A stretch of DNA of 64,000 nt from Faecalicatena_A orotica (GTDB lineage: Bacteria > Bacillota > Clostridia > Lachnospirales > Lachnospiraceae). Shown here piece after piece: positions 9,272 to 17,316 of this stretch. A model generated the notes under the pieces. That model made no database searches. It was given only the letters and a program-made list of their open reading frames with translations, and was not told the DNA's origin. The position numbers and the translations under genes are program-made. The stretch lies in NCBI RefSeq assembly GCF_040545875.1, contig NZ_JBEPMR010000012.1; one strand, given 5' to 3'. Position 1 is the first letter of the stretch. Each line of letters opens with the position of its first letter.

Positions 9272-10168
9272 TTAATGTAAAATGTCCAGATACTTTCCGT
9301 CAAGGACATCTTTCAGGTACTGGCCGTACTGGTTTTTCTTCAGTACTTCGTAAACCTTCAGTACGTCTTCTTTGGTGATCCAGCCGTTGAGATATGCAAT
9401 CTCTTCCAGGCAGGCGATTTTACGGTGCTGGTGGGACTCCACTGTTTTTACAAAATTAGTAGCCTCCACAAGGCTTTCGTGTGTACCGGTATCCAGCCAT
9501 GTGAATCCCTGTCCGAGCAGCTCCACGTTTAAGCTGCCGCTTTCCAGATAAATGCGGTTCAGGTCTGTAATCTCCAGCTCCCCGCGCGGGCTTGGCTTTA
9601 AGTTTCTGGCATAATCGACAACTTTGTTATCGTAGAAATACAGCCCGGTGACACAGTAATTGCTTTTTGGTACGGCTGGTTTTTCTTCTATAGAAATAGC
9701 TTTCCCTTCTTCGTTGAATTCTACGATGCCGAAACGTTCCGGGTCATCGACATAATAACCGAAAACGGTCGCCCCCCTGCCGGATTCTGCGTTTTCGACG
9801 GCAGCCTTCAGACGCTTGCGAAGACCATGTCCTGCGAAAATATTATCGCCGAGGACCATTGCAACGGTATCATTGCCGATAAATTCTTCTCCGATGATGA
9901 ATGCCTGGGCAAGTCCGTCCGGGCTCGGCTGAACCGCATAAGTAAGGTCTACGCCGAACTGGTGGCCGTCGCCTAACAATTCCTGAAAACGGGGCGTATC
10001 CTGCGGGGTGGAAATAATTAAAATATCGCGGATGCCTGCGTTCATGAGAACTGACATTGGATAATAGATCATAGGTTTATCATAAATCGGCAGTAATTGT
10101 TTGGATGTAACCATTGTTAGAGGATAGAGGCGTGTGCCGGAACCTCCTGCTAAAATAATTCCCTTCAT
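9272..10168 (-). CDS. rfbA: Glucose-1-phosphate thymidylyltransferase
   Basis: First step of dTDP-L-rhamnose synthesis: dTTP plus glucose-1-phosphate to dTDP-glucose. At 298 residues it matches RmlA. The N-terminal pyrophosphorylase signature GGSGTRLYPLT is followed by SKQLLPIYDKPMIYYP, VLGDNIFAGHG and SIEEKP, all family hallmarks. The ATG at 10168 follows AAAGGAGA on the minus strand. It is the first gene of the rfb operon and lies downstream of a MerR-type promoter. Confidence 0.95.
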   Translation of the reverse strand: MKGIILAGGSGTRLYPLTMVTSKQLLPIYDKPMIYYPMSVLMNAGIRDILIISTPQDTPRFQELLGDGHQFGVDLTYAVQPSPDGLAQAFIIGEEFIGNDTVAMVLGDNIFAGHGLRKRLKAAVENAESGRGATVFGYYVDDPERFGIVEFNEEGKAISIEEKPAVPKSNYCVTGLYFYDNKVVDYARNLKPSPRGELEITDLNRIYLESGSLNVELLGQGFTWLDTGTHESLVEATNFVKTVESHQHRKIACLEEIAYLNGWITKEDVLKVYEVLKKNQYGQYLKDVLDGKYLDILH

Positions 10169-10256
10169 GTGAAATCTCCTTTATCTTCCGTGCAGCATTG
10201 CCAGCACGTGGTTAATAAGTATCAAAGATAAGTCAATCCTTGTCAGCCATAATCGT

Positions 10257-10287
10257 ATTATAAAAGGTGACCTTAGGTCACCTTCAA
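10257..10287 (-). promoter_or_regulatory. MerR-type promoter with 19-bp spacer and dyad operator, upstream of rfbA
   Basis: On the minus strand a -35 TTGAAG (10282-10287) and a perfect -10 TATAAT (10257-10262) are separated by exactly 19 bases. A perfect palindrome with 9-bp arms, AAGGTGACC around a 3-base centre, covers 10264-10284 and so fills the spacer. MerR regulators typically act at such over-long spacers by untwisting DNA. The promoter points at rfbA, about 85 bases downstream, and sits next to a MerR gene. The same dyad could instead act as a terminator for that gene, because the palindrome is followed by TTTTAT. Confidence 0.65.
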
Positions 10288-10330
10288 GCCTTTTTATAAA
10301 GTTTTTACAAATTCTTTTAAACCGGCAAAT

Positions 10331-11512
10331 CTAAAGCGTGCAGATAAATACCCCGGCTTCCTTTGTAATATGGAATCCGCCGGTGGTTTTCCTCTTCACA
10401 TAAGAGCGGAACTCCTTATAATGGTCCAGAATATACTGGTTCTGGTTGCCGTGGCAGGAGAGGATGTAGGAAATCAGCGGCTCTGGTTCCGGTATGACGA
10501 GGGAATCCTCATATAGCTGCCATTCAATCTGTGAGAAATATGGTTTCAGTATACCGGTGCCGTTTTCGCGGCCGAATTTGTTATACAGCTTATCGGCTGA
10601 CAATACAATCCGTTCATCAAAGCCTTCCACCAGCCGGCTGACTTCTGCCATATGGCGCCTGCTGTAGGCACTGCAGAGGAAACGCCCGCCCGGTTTTAGG
10701 ATACGCTGTACTTCCCTGCATACCTGGGGAATATCTTCGCAATAGAAGAGAACGTGGTTTGCGATGATCAAGTCCATACTGTTGTCCCCACATGGGATAT
10801 GGCTGCAGTCAAAAACCTGGAAAGAGAAGCGTTTGTCATACGCTCCGATGGCACGTCTTGCGTCACGCAGCATCCCCTCGGAAATATCGGAAAGCAGGAT
10901 TGTGGCTGACTTTGGAATCGAATCCAGATTGTCCTTCCAGAGTGTACCGTCACCGCATCCGATTTCCAGTATATGCATCCCGTCTTCGATCCTGCATTGT
11001 TCGTAAATCCACGGGAACCACCCCTGGGGATTCTGGGAGTACAAGTTATGGAGATTGATTCTGGCGGAGATGTTTGATGCATTCTGGTACTGGTTTTTCA
11101 GACTGTTTTCCATCCCGGTCAGATGGATCAGGTTCAGCATCTGGCTCCAGTCAATGTGGTGTTCCTTCTGAATGGCGCTTGCGGTATCCTGGATTGCTTT
11201 TTCTACCAGCTGCATCTGTTCGATTCTGTCCTGCACCAGTTTCAGTTGGATGTTCAGGGAATTCAGCATGAAATGGTAGTCGGAATCGTCAATTGTCATT
11301 TCGCGGATGTCATCCAGAGAAAAACCAAGGTATTTCAGAAGCAGGATCTGCTGCAGACGGGCGAAATCTTCATCTGTATAAAAGCGTGCGCCTGCCTCGC
11401 TGACATAGGATGGCTTCAGGATATCCTGTTTATCGTAATAGCGGATTGTGCGCAGTGTAACATGGGCCATGCGCGCAAATTCGCCGGAAGAATAGTAACC
11501 TTTTTTTTTCAT
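10331..11512 (-). CDS. MerR-family regulator fused to a SAM-dependent methyltransferase
   Basis: A 393-residue two-domain protein. The N-terminus (about residues 5-75) is a MerR winged helix: YYSSGEFARMAHVTLRTIRY followed by YDKQDILKPS, the usual beta-wing sequence, and then a coiled dimerisation helix (about 85-130). The C-terminal part (about 150-393) is a class I methyltransferase with the SAM-binding loop ILEIGCGDGTLW, a DISEGML acidic motif and VQRILKPGGRFLCSAY. It is thus a DNA-binding protein with an effector domain that could bind or modify a small molecule. Its own promoter is at 11539-11567. Likely target is the 19-bp-spacer promoter just downstream, in front of rfbA. Ligand unknown. 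Confidence 0.85.
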   Translation of the reverse strand: MKKKGYYSSGEFARMAHVTLRTIRYYDKQDILKPSYVSEAGARFYTDEDFARLQQILLLKYLGFSLDDIREMTIDDSDYHFMLNSLNIQLKLVQDRIEQMQLVEKAIQDTASAIQKEHHIDWSQMLNLIHLTGMENSLKNQYQNASNISARINLHNLYSQNPQGWFPWIYEQCRIEDGMHILEIGCGDGTLWKDNLDSIPKSATILLSDISEGMLRDARRAIGAYDKRFSFQVFDCSHIPCGDNSMDLIIANHVLFYCEDIPQVCREVQRILKPGGRFLCSAYSRRHMAEVSRLVEGFDERIVLSADKLYNKFGRENGTGILKPYFSQIEWQLYEDSLVIPEPEPLISYILSCHGNQNQYILDHYKEFRSYVKRKTTGGFHITKEAGVFICTL

Positions 11513-11538
11513 TGCATATTTCCTTTCATAATAAGGAT

Positions 11539-11567
11539 ATTATAAAGGGAAAAGATTGGTGAGGCAA
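11539..11567 (-). promoter_or_regulatory. Promoter of the MerR-methyltransferase gene
   Basis: Minus-strand -35 TTGCCT (11562-11567) and -10 TATAAT (11539-11544) are 17 bases apart, an ordinary sigma-A arrangement with no dyad in the spacer. This suggests constitutive expression rather than MerR-type autoregulation. Confidence 0.55.
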
Positions 11568-11575
11568 TGGATAAA

Positions 11576-11719
11576 TCAAAATCCGGTATGGCGGCGCAGG
11601 AATTTTTCCTGCTGTTCGTCATCGATCATTCGGTCATATGGTGTACTGCAGTGCAGGATGCAGAATAAGACAAATGTAATCAGGCAGAATAATAAAAAAC
11701 AAAATATAAAATAAAACAT
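11576..11719 (-). CDS. Small single-pass membrane peptide (47 aa)
   Basis: A 47-codon frame begins at an ATG at 11719 with AGGGAGG a few bases upstream on the minus strand. Residues 2-24 are almost entirely Phe, Leu, Ile, Cys and Val, a clear membrane segment. The tail reads STPYDRMIDDEQQEKFLRR, soluble and charged. A minus-strand TATAAT at 11753-11758 could supply a promoter. I recall small Firmicute proteins ending in a similar TPYDR-DDE-Q tail, but I cannot confirm family membership. Function unknown. It lies between the divergent-looking MMPL operon end and the MerR gene. Confidence 0.6.
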   Translation of the reverse strand: MFYFIFCFLLFCLITFVLFCILHCSTPYDRMIDDEQQEKFLRRHTGF

Positions 11720-11801
11720 ACAGCCCCTCCCTATGATATTCGTATATATCATATTATATGCAGAGATACGTGCGAATAATCAGGTTTGGGGATTTTATTC
11801 A

Positions 11802-11853
11802 CGCGGACAGCGGGCCAAAGCCGGATAAGTCTGACTTTGGCCCGCTGTCCGCG
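11802..11853 (-). terminator. Strong hairpin after the exporter operon
   Basis: A perfect 19-bp inverted repeat (11802-11820 with 11835-11853) surrounds a 14-nt loop, just beyond the stop codon of the heptad-repeat protein gene on the minus strand. No long T-run follows, so it may terminate or simply stabilise the 3' end. Confidence 0.6.
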
Positions 11854-11863
11854 GCGTATTTGA

Positions 11864-14152
11864 CTATTTATTTGTAACAAAAACGAATTTAACTTCTCCG
11901 TCCATGTGATCGGAGATGCCTGAGAAATTCTTGTAGCTTCTGGAAGCGTCTGCCATATCGTTCAGCTTATCCAGAAGTCCCTGAATATCGCCGTCGAATG
12001 CGCTTACCAATTTTTTGATTCCCTCTTCGTTGAATTGGATCATGCCGTCATTTAATGTCTTAGCCCCTTCATCAAGCTGTTTCACACCATCGATTAAGGC
12101 GCCGGAACCGGACTGGAGTGTCTGGATACCGGAAGAAAGTGTGCCTGCACCGGTGTTTAGTTCCCCGGCACCGGCGGATAACTGGGAAGCACCGGCGGAA
12201 ACACTCTGTGCACCGGCGTTGGCTTCTGCCATTTTCTCGTTTAATGTTCCGGCACCTGAGTCAACCTGTGAGGCGCCGGCGGAAAGCTGCTTCAGCCCGC
12301 TTGCGAGGCCGTTGTCACCATCAATTCCGGCGCGGAGGGCGGCAGTTCCGTCCTTAAGTGTTTCCACTCCGGAATTTACCTGCGTAATCAGGCCGGATGT
12401 GGGATCGGTGATGCTGGCATTCAGTTTAGCGGTTCCGTCAGCAAGGTCGGAGGCACCCTGGCTGAGCTGCGGGGTGGAGGCCGCGAGTTCGTTTATGATC
12501 TGGCTGGTGCTTCCTGCACCATAGGCAACATTATTTGCACCTTCGGCGAGTCCGGCGGCCAGTTCAGCCTGCTGGCCTAAAGTCCCGGCAGCACTTTGGA
12601 TGTTAGACATGTCATTACTCAGGACGGTAATAGTATTACTAATTGCAGTCTTCTGATCTTCTGAGAGTGAAGTGCCCGCATCCAGAAGGGTCCGAAGTGT
12701 TCCAATGGCTTCGCCTGTATTAGTGGCAGCTGATACAGTTGCGTCAGTAACTGCCGTGACGGTCTGACTGATATCGCCAGCCACCGTTGCAATTTTCTGT
12801 GCTCCGTCTGCCGTGCCTGCTGCAATGGCGGTAAGGCTCTGGCCGCCTGTTTGATCGGTGCCGGAATTGATTACCTGATTTAGATAAGCGGCGCCGTCTC
12901 TGAGGTTTGCGGCCCCGGCATCCAGTGTCTGTACCCCGCTGGTGAGTTCGGAAAGCCCGTTTCCCAGCTGTTTCTGCATCTGTGCAACGCCGTCATCGAG
13001 CTGGATGATACCCGGAAGGAGCCGGCCGGCAGTCTGATCGGCAGCGGAGGCAAGCCCGGCATTTAAGGCCTGGGTGCCTTCCTTCAGTGTTCCGGTTCCG
13101 GAAAGCAGCTGGTTCGTTCCGTCTGCCAGAATACTGCTCCCGTCTGAGAGGGCATTGCTCCCGTCCAGAAGTGACGCGGTCCCGTTTTTCAACGTGGTGC
13201 CGCCATCTGAAAGCTGGCTGATTCCATCTGTGAGCGTTCCGGAAGAGGACAAGAGTGTATCCAGTCCCTTCCTGAGTTCTCCGGAACCGTCGACTAACTG
13301 GTTGGCAGAGTCCTGAAGCTTATTCATGGAACTTTTCAGGTCAGAGAGAGAATCAAGTTTATCCATATCCAACTCATTGAAGATCTCGTTCGTGGCAATG
13401 GTGATTCCTTCTGCTGCTTCATAGTCAGTTACATCAGCCTCCAGTTCGAAGTAATCCGGGATATCCAGATCACTTACACCAAGGCTGGATTCCAGTTCTG
13501 GAAGCCCCATGCCGAGCACCATGTCCCTGTCCCCGTCGGAAACCAGCCTGCCGTTTGTGACTTTAGTATTTGTAAATTTATCACCGTCGAGGATCAGTCC
13601 TGTGATCATAAGGAAAGGAGTATAGTCTTTCCCGGAAGTTCCGGTCGTATTTTCATACTGATAGCGCATAACAAGGTGGCCGCTTTTACCTTCCAGATCT
13701 CCGGCACTGATATTTTTCCCGTCCAGCTTGTAAGTGATTTTTACACCAACGGGAAGATTCTGGCTTGTGGTGCCCTGATAGCAGATGTCTTTGCTGTCGC
13801 CGGTCCAGGTTATGGCATTGCTTTTCTGGGAAAATGTCTCATCCCCCTTAACATTTTCTATGTTTTCCAGAGTAGACACATCCTTGATTTCCTTTTCATC
13901 CGTGATGTTTTTCAGCTGGTCAGATACAGTGACTGAAGTTACGGTGCCGCTGCCGTCAATTTTCGCATAAACAGTTTCATCCTTTATAGGTTTCACGTCG
14001 GAAGAGGCGTTTTCCTGTGTCCGGGCGGCTGCCTCTGTAGTTACCGTGTTTTCTTTGGCGCAAACGGTAGAAGGAACACCGGCCAGTGTGCCGGTCACCA
14101 TTGTCATTGCCAGTATAATTGCAACGAGTGTTTTATATTCTCTGTTTTTCAT
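11864..14152 (-). CDS. Secreted Leu-Gly heptad-repeat protein (YhgE-like repeats)
   Basis: 762 residues with a signal peptide (residues 1 to about 32, cleavage near VCA-KE), a beta-rich N-terminal region to about 270, then two long blocks (about 285-420 and 550-715) of the heptad pattern in which Leu and Gly recur as LxxGxxxLxxG. That pattern is known from YhgE/Pip and MmpL-associated proteins and forms long coiled rods. There is no C-terminal membrane helix or sortase motif, so the product should be released or held by the partner exporter. It follows the MMPL gene by 68 bases. AGGAGG precedes the ATG. Role in export or envelope bridging is inferred. Confidence 0.8.
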   Translation of the reverse strand: MKNREYKTLVAIILAMTMVTGTLAGVPSTVCAKENTVTTEAAARTQENASSDVKPIKDETVYAKIDGSGTVTSVTVSDQLKNITDEKEIKDVSTLENIENVKGDETFSQKSNAITWTGDSKDICYQGTTSQNLPVGVKITYKLDGKNISAGDLEGKSGHLVMRYQYENTTGTSGKDYTPFLMITGLILDGDKFTNTKVTNGRLVSDGDRDMVLGMGLPELESSLGVSDLDIPDYFELEADVTDYEAAEGITIATNEIFNELDMDKLDSLSDLKSSMNKLQDSANQLVDGSGELRKGLDTLLSSSGTLTDGISQLSDGGTTLKNGTASLLDGSNALSDGSSILADGTNQLLSGTGTLKEGTQALNAGLASAADQTAGRLLPGIIQLDDGVAQMQKQLGNGLSELTSGVQTLDAGAANLRDGAAYLNQVINSGTDQTGGQSLTAIAAGTADGAQKIATVAGDISQTVTAVTDATVSAATNTGEAIGTLRTLLDAGTSLSEDQKTAISNTITVLSNDMSNIQSAAGTLGQQAELAAGLAEGANNVAYGAGSTSQIINELAASTPQLSQGASDLADGTAKLNASITDPTSGLITQVNSGVETLKDGTAALRAGIDGDNGLASGLKQLSAGASQVDSGAGTLNEKMAEANAGAQSVSAGASQLSAGAGELNTGAGTLSSGIQTLQSGSGALIDGVKQLDEGAKTLNDGMIQFNEEGIKKLVSAFDGDIQGLLDKLNDMADASRSYKNFSGISDHMDGEVKFVFVTNK

Positions 14153-14220
14153 ATTAGTTAACCTCCTGTTATAGATACCTTGTTTTTAAACTTTGTGGAA
14201 AATCCATCCGGTAAAATTAT

Positions 14221-16332
14221 TTAAGCGTTTGCACAGGCCTCATCGGAAGCCTTCTCTTTTTTCTTCAGGCATACCCTCATATCTTTTGTTGTTGCGCAGA
14301 TTACCTTGTCAAATACCATCAGCATAGACGGCAGGATAAAGATAACCGTGAACATACTGATGACTGCACCGCGTGCCATTAACGTGCAGAGTGCGGAGAT
14401 CATATCGATATCGGAATAGAGTCCGACACCGAATGTTGCGGCGAAGAATCCGAGTGCGGAAACGATGACTGAACTGACAGAGGCGGAGAGGGCGATTCGT
14501 ATGGATTCTTTTTTCTCTTTTCCTTTGCACCGCTCTTTTTTATACCGGGTCGTCATCAGGATTGCATAGTCGACGGTAGCCCCCAGCTGGATCGTTCCGA
14601 TGACGATAGATGCAATAAATGGCATCTTTGTGCCCGTAAAATACGGAATTCCCAGGTTGATGAAGATCGCAAACTCGATGACAGCCACAAGAATGACCGG
14701 CAGTGAGATGGATTTAAATACAAGTGCAATAATAATGAAAATGGCAATGATTGAGATTGCACTTACAACCTTGAAGTCCTTATCCGTAATCGTGATCAGG
14801 TCTTTGGTACACGGCGCCTCCCCGATCAGCATGGCGGAGGAGTCATATTTCTTTACAATACTATTCAGCTGCGTGCACTGCCGGTTCACCTCGTCGGTTG
14901 CAACCTTATATTCCGACTGTACGAGGATCAACTGCCAGTCTCCGGCTTTTAATGTATCGGTCAGCTCATCCGGGACCACATCCCGGGGGATGGCCGAACC
15001 TAAGAGGCTGTCGAGGCCGAGTGCAAACTTTACACCTTTTACATCGGACATCTCATTTAACATTGCCTTAGCTTCTTTTGGCTTCAGAGCTGCGTTCGCG
15101 AGTACCATGTGCGTTGCATTCATGTCAAATTCATCGGACAGTTTATCATTTGCCTTGATGCTCTCCAGATATTTCGGGAGTGTGGCGTCCAGATTATAAT
15201 AAACCTCTGCCTTGGTATATCCCCATAAAGCAGGTACGAGCAGCACAATAAACGCAAGAACAAAGACTTTAAAGTGTTTCGTAATAAACTTTGCCGGTTT
15301 TTCCATAGGAGGTATCAGAGAACGGTGTGTCGTTTTCTGAATTGCCTTGTCAAATATGAGTATAAATGATGGCAGTATTGTAACGCAGCAGATGACGCCA
15401 AATACAACACCTTTCGCCATAACGATTCCGAGGTCTTTGCCGAGCGTAAAGCTCATGAAGCAAAGGGCGATGAAACCGGCGACCGTAGTCACGGAGCTTC
15501 CAATGACGGAAGCAAAGGTGTTGGAAATGGCATGAGCCATTGCACGTTCCTTATCGCCCGGGAATCGCTGCTGGTTCTCCTGATAACTGTGCCACAGGAA
15601 GATGGAGTAGTCCATCGTGACTCCCAGCTGCAGGACCGCGCTTAATGCCTTGGTAATGTAAGATATCTCGCCAAGGAAATAATTACTACCCATATTATAG
15701 AGGATCGCCATTCCAATACTCAGCATAAAGAACAAAGGAAGTATCCAGCAGTCCATGAACAGAGAAAGGACGATACAGCTTAAAACAACAGCGATCAATA
15801 CGTAGATCGGGGTCTCTTTCTCGGAGAGCTGTTTGATATCAGTTACAACAGCCGACATGCTGCTCAGATAACACTGCTTATTCGTAATGCTCCGTATTTC
15901 TGTAATGGCGTCCATTGTTTTATCGGCCGAAGTCGTATCATCAAAGAAGATCGCCATAAGTGTCGCATTATCCGTTTTGAATACATCCTTCAGCTTATCC
16001 GGCAGAACATTGATCGGCAGCGAAGTGTCAGCGATAGAATCGTACCAGATCACATCCGCAACTCCGTCGACCCCCTCGATCTTTTCCTTGACTGCGGCCG
16101 TATCCTTTGTGCTCATACCTTCCACAACTTCCATTGCAAAGGCGCCTTTGCCGAAATCATCCATTAAAATGTTCTGCCCTTTCATCGTATCAATATTATC
16201 GGGCAGATAATAAAGAATGTCGTAATTGACCCTGGTTTTTAAGAATCCCAGTGCCGAAGGTATCAGAAGTAAAACGCCGAGTATCAGGATGACCACCCGA
16301 TACTTCACAATTTTTTTACCTACCTTGACCAT
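14221..16332 (-). CDS. MMPL/RND-family membrane transporter
   Basis: A 703-residue integral membrane protein of the MMPL/YdfJ type. A membrane helix near residues 10-28 is followed by an extracytoplasmic loop (about 30-170), a block of five to six helices (about 175-335), a second extracytoplasmic loop (about 370-510) and a second block of helices (about 525-680). The duplicated LGVTMDYSIFLWH and LGATVDYAILMTT motifs carry the conserved aspartates used for proton coupling in RND pumps. The ATG follows AGGGAGG. It heads an operon with the heptad-repeat protein and is divergent from tetR. Substrate unknown; lipids or hydrophobic drugs are usual. Confidence 0.88.
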   Translation of the reverse strand: MVKVGKKIVKYRVVILILGVLLLIPSALGFLKTRVNYDILYYLPDNIDTMKGQNILMDDFGKGAFAMEVVEGMSTKDTAAVKEKIEGVDGVADVIWYDSIADTSLPINVLPDKLKDVFKTDNATLMAIFFDDTTSADKTMDAITEIRSITNKQCYLSSMSAVVTDIKQLSEKETPIYVLIAVVLSCIVLSLFMDCWILPLFFMLSIGMAILYNMGSNYFLGEISYITKALSAVLQLGVTMDYSIFLWHSYQENQQRFPGDKERAMAHAISNTFASVIGSSVTTVAGFIALCFMSFTLGKDLGIVMAKGVVFGVICCVTILPSFILIFDKAIQKTTHRSLIPPMEKPAKFITKHFKVFVLAFIVLLVPALWGYTKAEVYYNLDATLPKYLESIKANDKLSDEFDMNATHMVLANAALKPKEAKAMLNEMSDVKGVKFALGLDSLLGSAIPRDVVPDELTDTLKAGDWQLILVQSEYKVATDEVNRQCTQLNSIVKKYDSSAMLIGEAPCTKDLITITDKDFKVVSAISIIAIFIIIALVFKSISLPVILVAVIEFAIFINLGIPYFTGTKMPFIASIVIGTIQLGATVDYAILMTTRYKKERCKGKEKKESIRIALSASVSSVIVSALGFFAATFGVGLYSDIDMISALCTLMARGAVISMFTVIFILPSMLMVFDKVICATTKDMRVCLKKKEKASDEACANA

Positions 16333-16417
16333 GTGTAATGCCTCCCTTTTTAAATTAGTGATTCTGCATACTTAACTGTGAAATAAAAACTCATAAATCA
16401 CATCTTCTAAATGTTTA

Positions 16418-16509
16418 TGACTAACAGTCATTTTTTAAGACTAAAAGTAATATACTGCAAAAATGACCAAAAGTCAATAATTTTAATGCAAAAAGTTGAC
16501 TTTTGGTCA
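16418..16509. promoter_or_regulatory. Array of four TetR-type operators
   Basis: The 311-base gap between the exporter (minus) and tetR (plus) holds four copies of a 13-bp palindrome: TGACTAACAGTCA at 16418-16430, a degenerate AGACTAAAAGTAA at 16438-16450, TGACCAAAAGTCA at 16464-16476, and its exact inverse TGACTTTTGGTCA at 16497-16509. The last two form a larger 14-bp inverted repeat. This is what a TetR dimer site looks like, placed to repress both directions. The remaining bases are AT-rich without another clear feature. Confidence 0.75.
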
Positions 16510-16643
16510 TTTTGAAATTATAATTAAAAAATAAGGTGTATTATCCCGCCGGAATACTGTATAATAGTGTTTGTTCAGAACAATAAACACATAGCAGCGA
16601 AAGATGCGTCGAGAGAGTACACAACGAAAGAGTGGGAAAAACT

Positions 16644-17249
16644 ATGGGAAAAGTTGACGAAAACAAACAACAGAAATTAGAGTCCTTGTTCAAAAGTGCA
16701 TATGACCTCTTCCTGACACAGGGAATCTCCAAAACATCCATCCACGATATCGTTCAGAAAGCAGGCGTGGCAAAAGGAACCTTCTATCTATACTTCAAAG
16801 ACAAATATGAGATACGGGACAGGCTCATTGCCAAGACCGCCGAAAAACTATTCATGGCGGCAAACAATGCACTTGAACAGGCCCGGATACCAGAATTTGA
16901 AGACAAAATCATCTTCATTGTAGATTATGTCCTGGACGAGATGGTAAAAAGCAAAGCCGTCCTGAAATTCGTATCAAAGAACCTGAGCTGGGGAATCTTC
17001 AGGCAGGCAATCACAAAGAACGATACAGAAACAGACATGGACGTAATGGGATTTTTCAAAAAAATGGTAAAAGAAAATCCCGAAGTTAAATTAAAAGCAC
17101 CGGAAACCATGCTGTTTCTCATCATAGAACTGGCAAGCTCGACCTCCTACAGCACAATACTGGAGAACGATCCGATCAGCTATGAGGAACTAAAACCATA
17201 TTTAAACGAAAGCATAAGAGCTATCATACGAAACCATATTATAGGATAA
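16644..17249 (+). CDS. TetR/AcrR-family transcriptional regulator
   Basis: A 201-residue one-domain-plus-ligand-domain repressor. The N-terminal helix-turn-helix reads TSIHDIVQKAGVAKGTFYLYF with the family's recognition helix, and the all-helical C-terminal half would form the ligand pocket and dimer interface. It is divergent from the MMPL exporter operon with operators between them, so it most likely represses the exporter and itself until a ligand binds. The ATG at 16644 is taken; an in-frame GTG at 16632 is possible but is no better supported by a ribosome binding site. Confidence 0.9.
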   Translation: MGKVDENKQQKLESLFKSAYDLFLTQGISKTSIHDIVQKAGVAKGTFYLYFKDKYEIRDRLIAKTAEKLFMAANNALEQARIPEFEDKIIFIVDYVLDEMVKSKAVLKFVSKNLSWGIFRQAITKNDTETDMDVMGFFKKMVKENPEVKLKAPETMLFLIIELASSTSYSTILENDPISYEELKPYLNESIRAIIRNHIIG

Positions 17250-17252
17250 GAA

Positions 17253-17316
17253 CGTTTTGGTACACCACTAAACTCAATTGGGGACGTAGTATAATTGAAA
17301 AAGTCTACGTCCCCAA
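17253..17316. repeat. 64-bp dispersed hairpin repeat, copy 1
   Basis: Nearly identical (three differences in 64 bases) to 27213-27276. The right half is a hairpin with TTGGGGACGTAG and CTACGTCCCCAA as 12-bp arms; the left half reads GTTTTGGTACACCACTAAA. It fills the gap between convergent tetR and yesN and encodes the last three codons and stop of yesN. It resembles REP/RAYT-type mobile repeats and can serve as a shared terminator. Confidence 0.8.

Noticed and set aside
12015..12524. Repetitive plus-strand open frame opposite the heptad-repeat protein, rich in Pro, Ser and Ala
   Set aside because: It is the antisense image of the Leu-Gly heptad repeats.
11990..13320. Possible tandem DNA repeat or CRISPR-like array
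   Set aside because: The periodicity is 21 bases from protein heptads, units vary freely at third positions, and there are no constant repeats with unique spacers.
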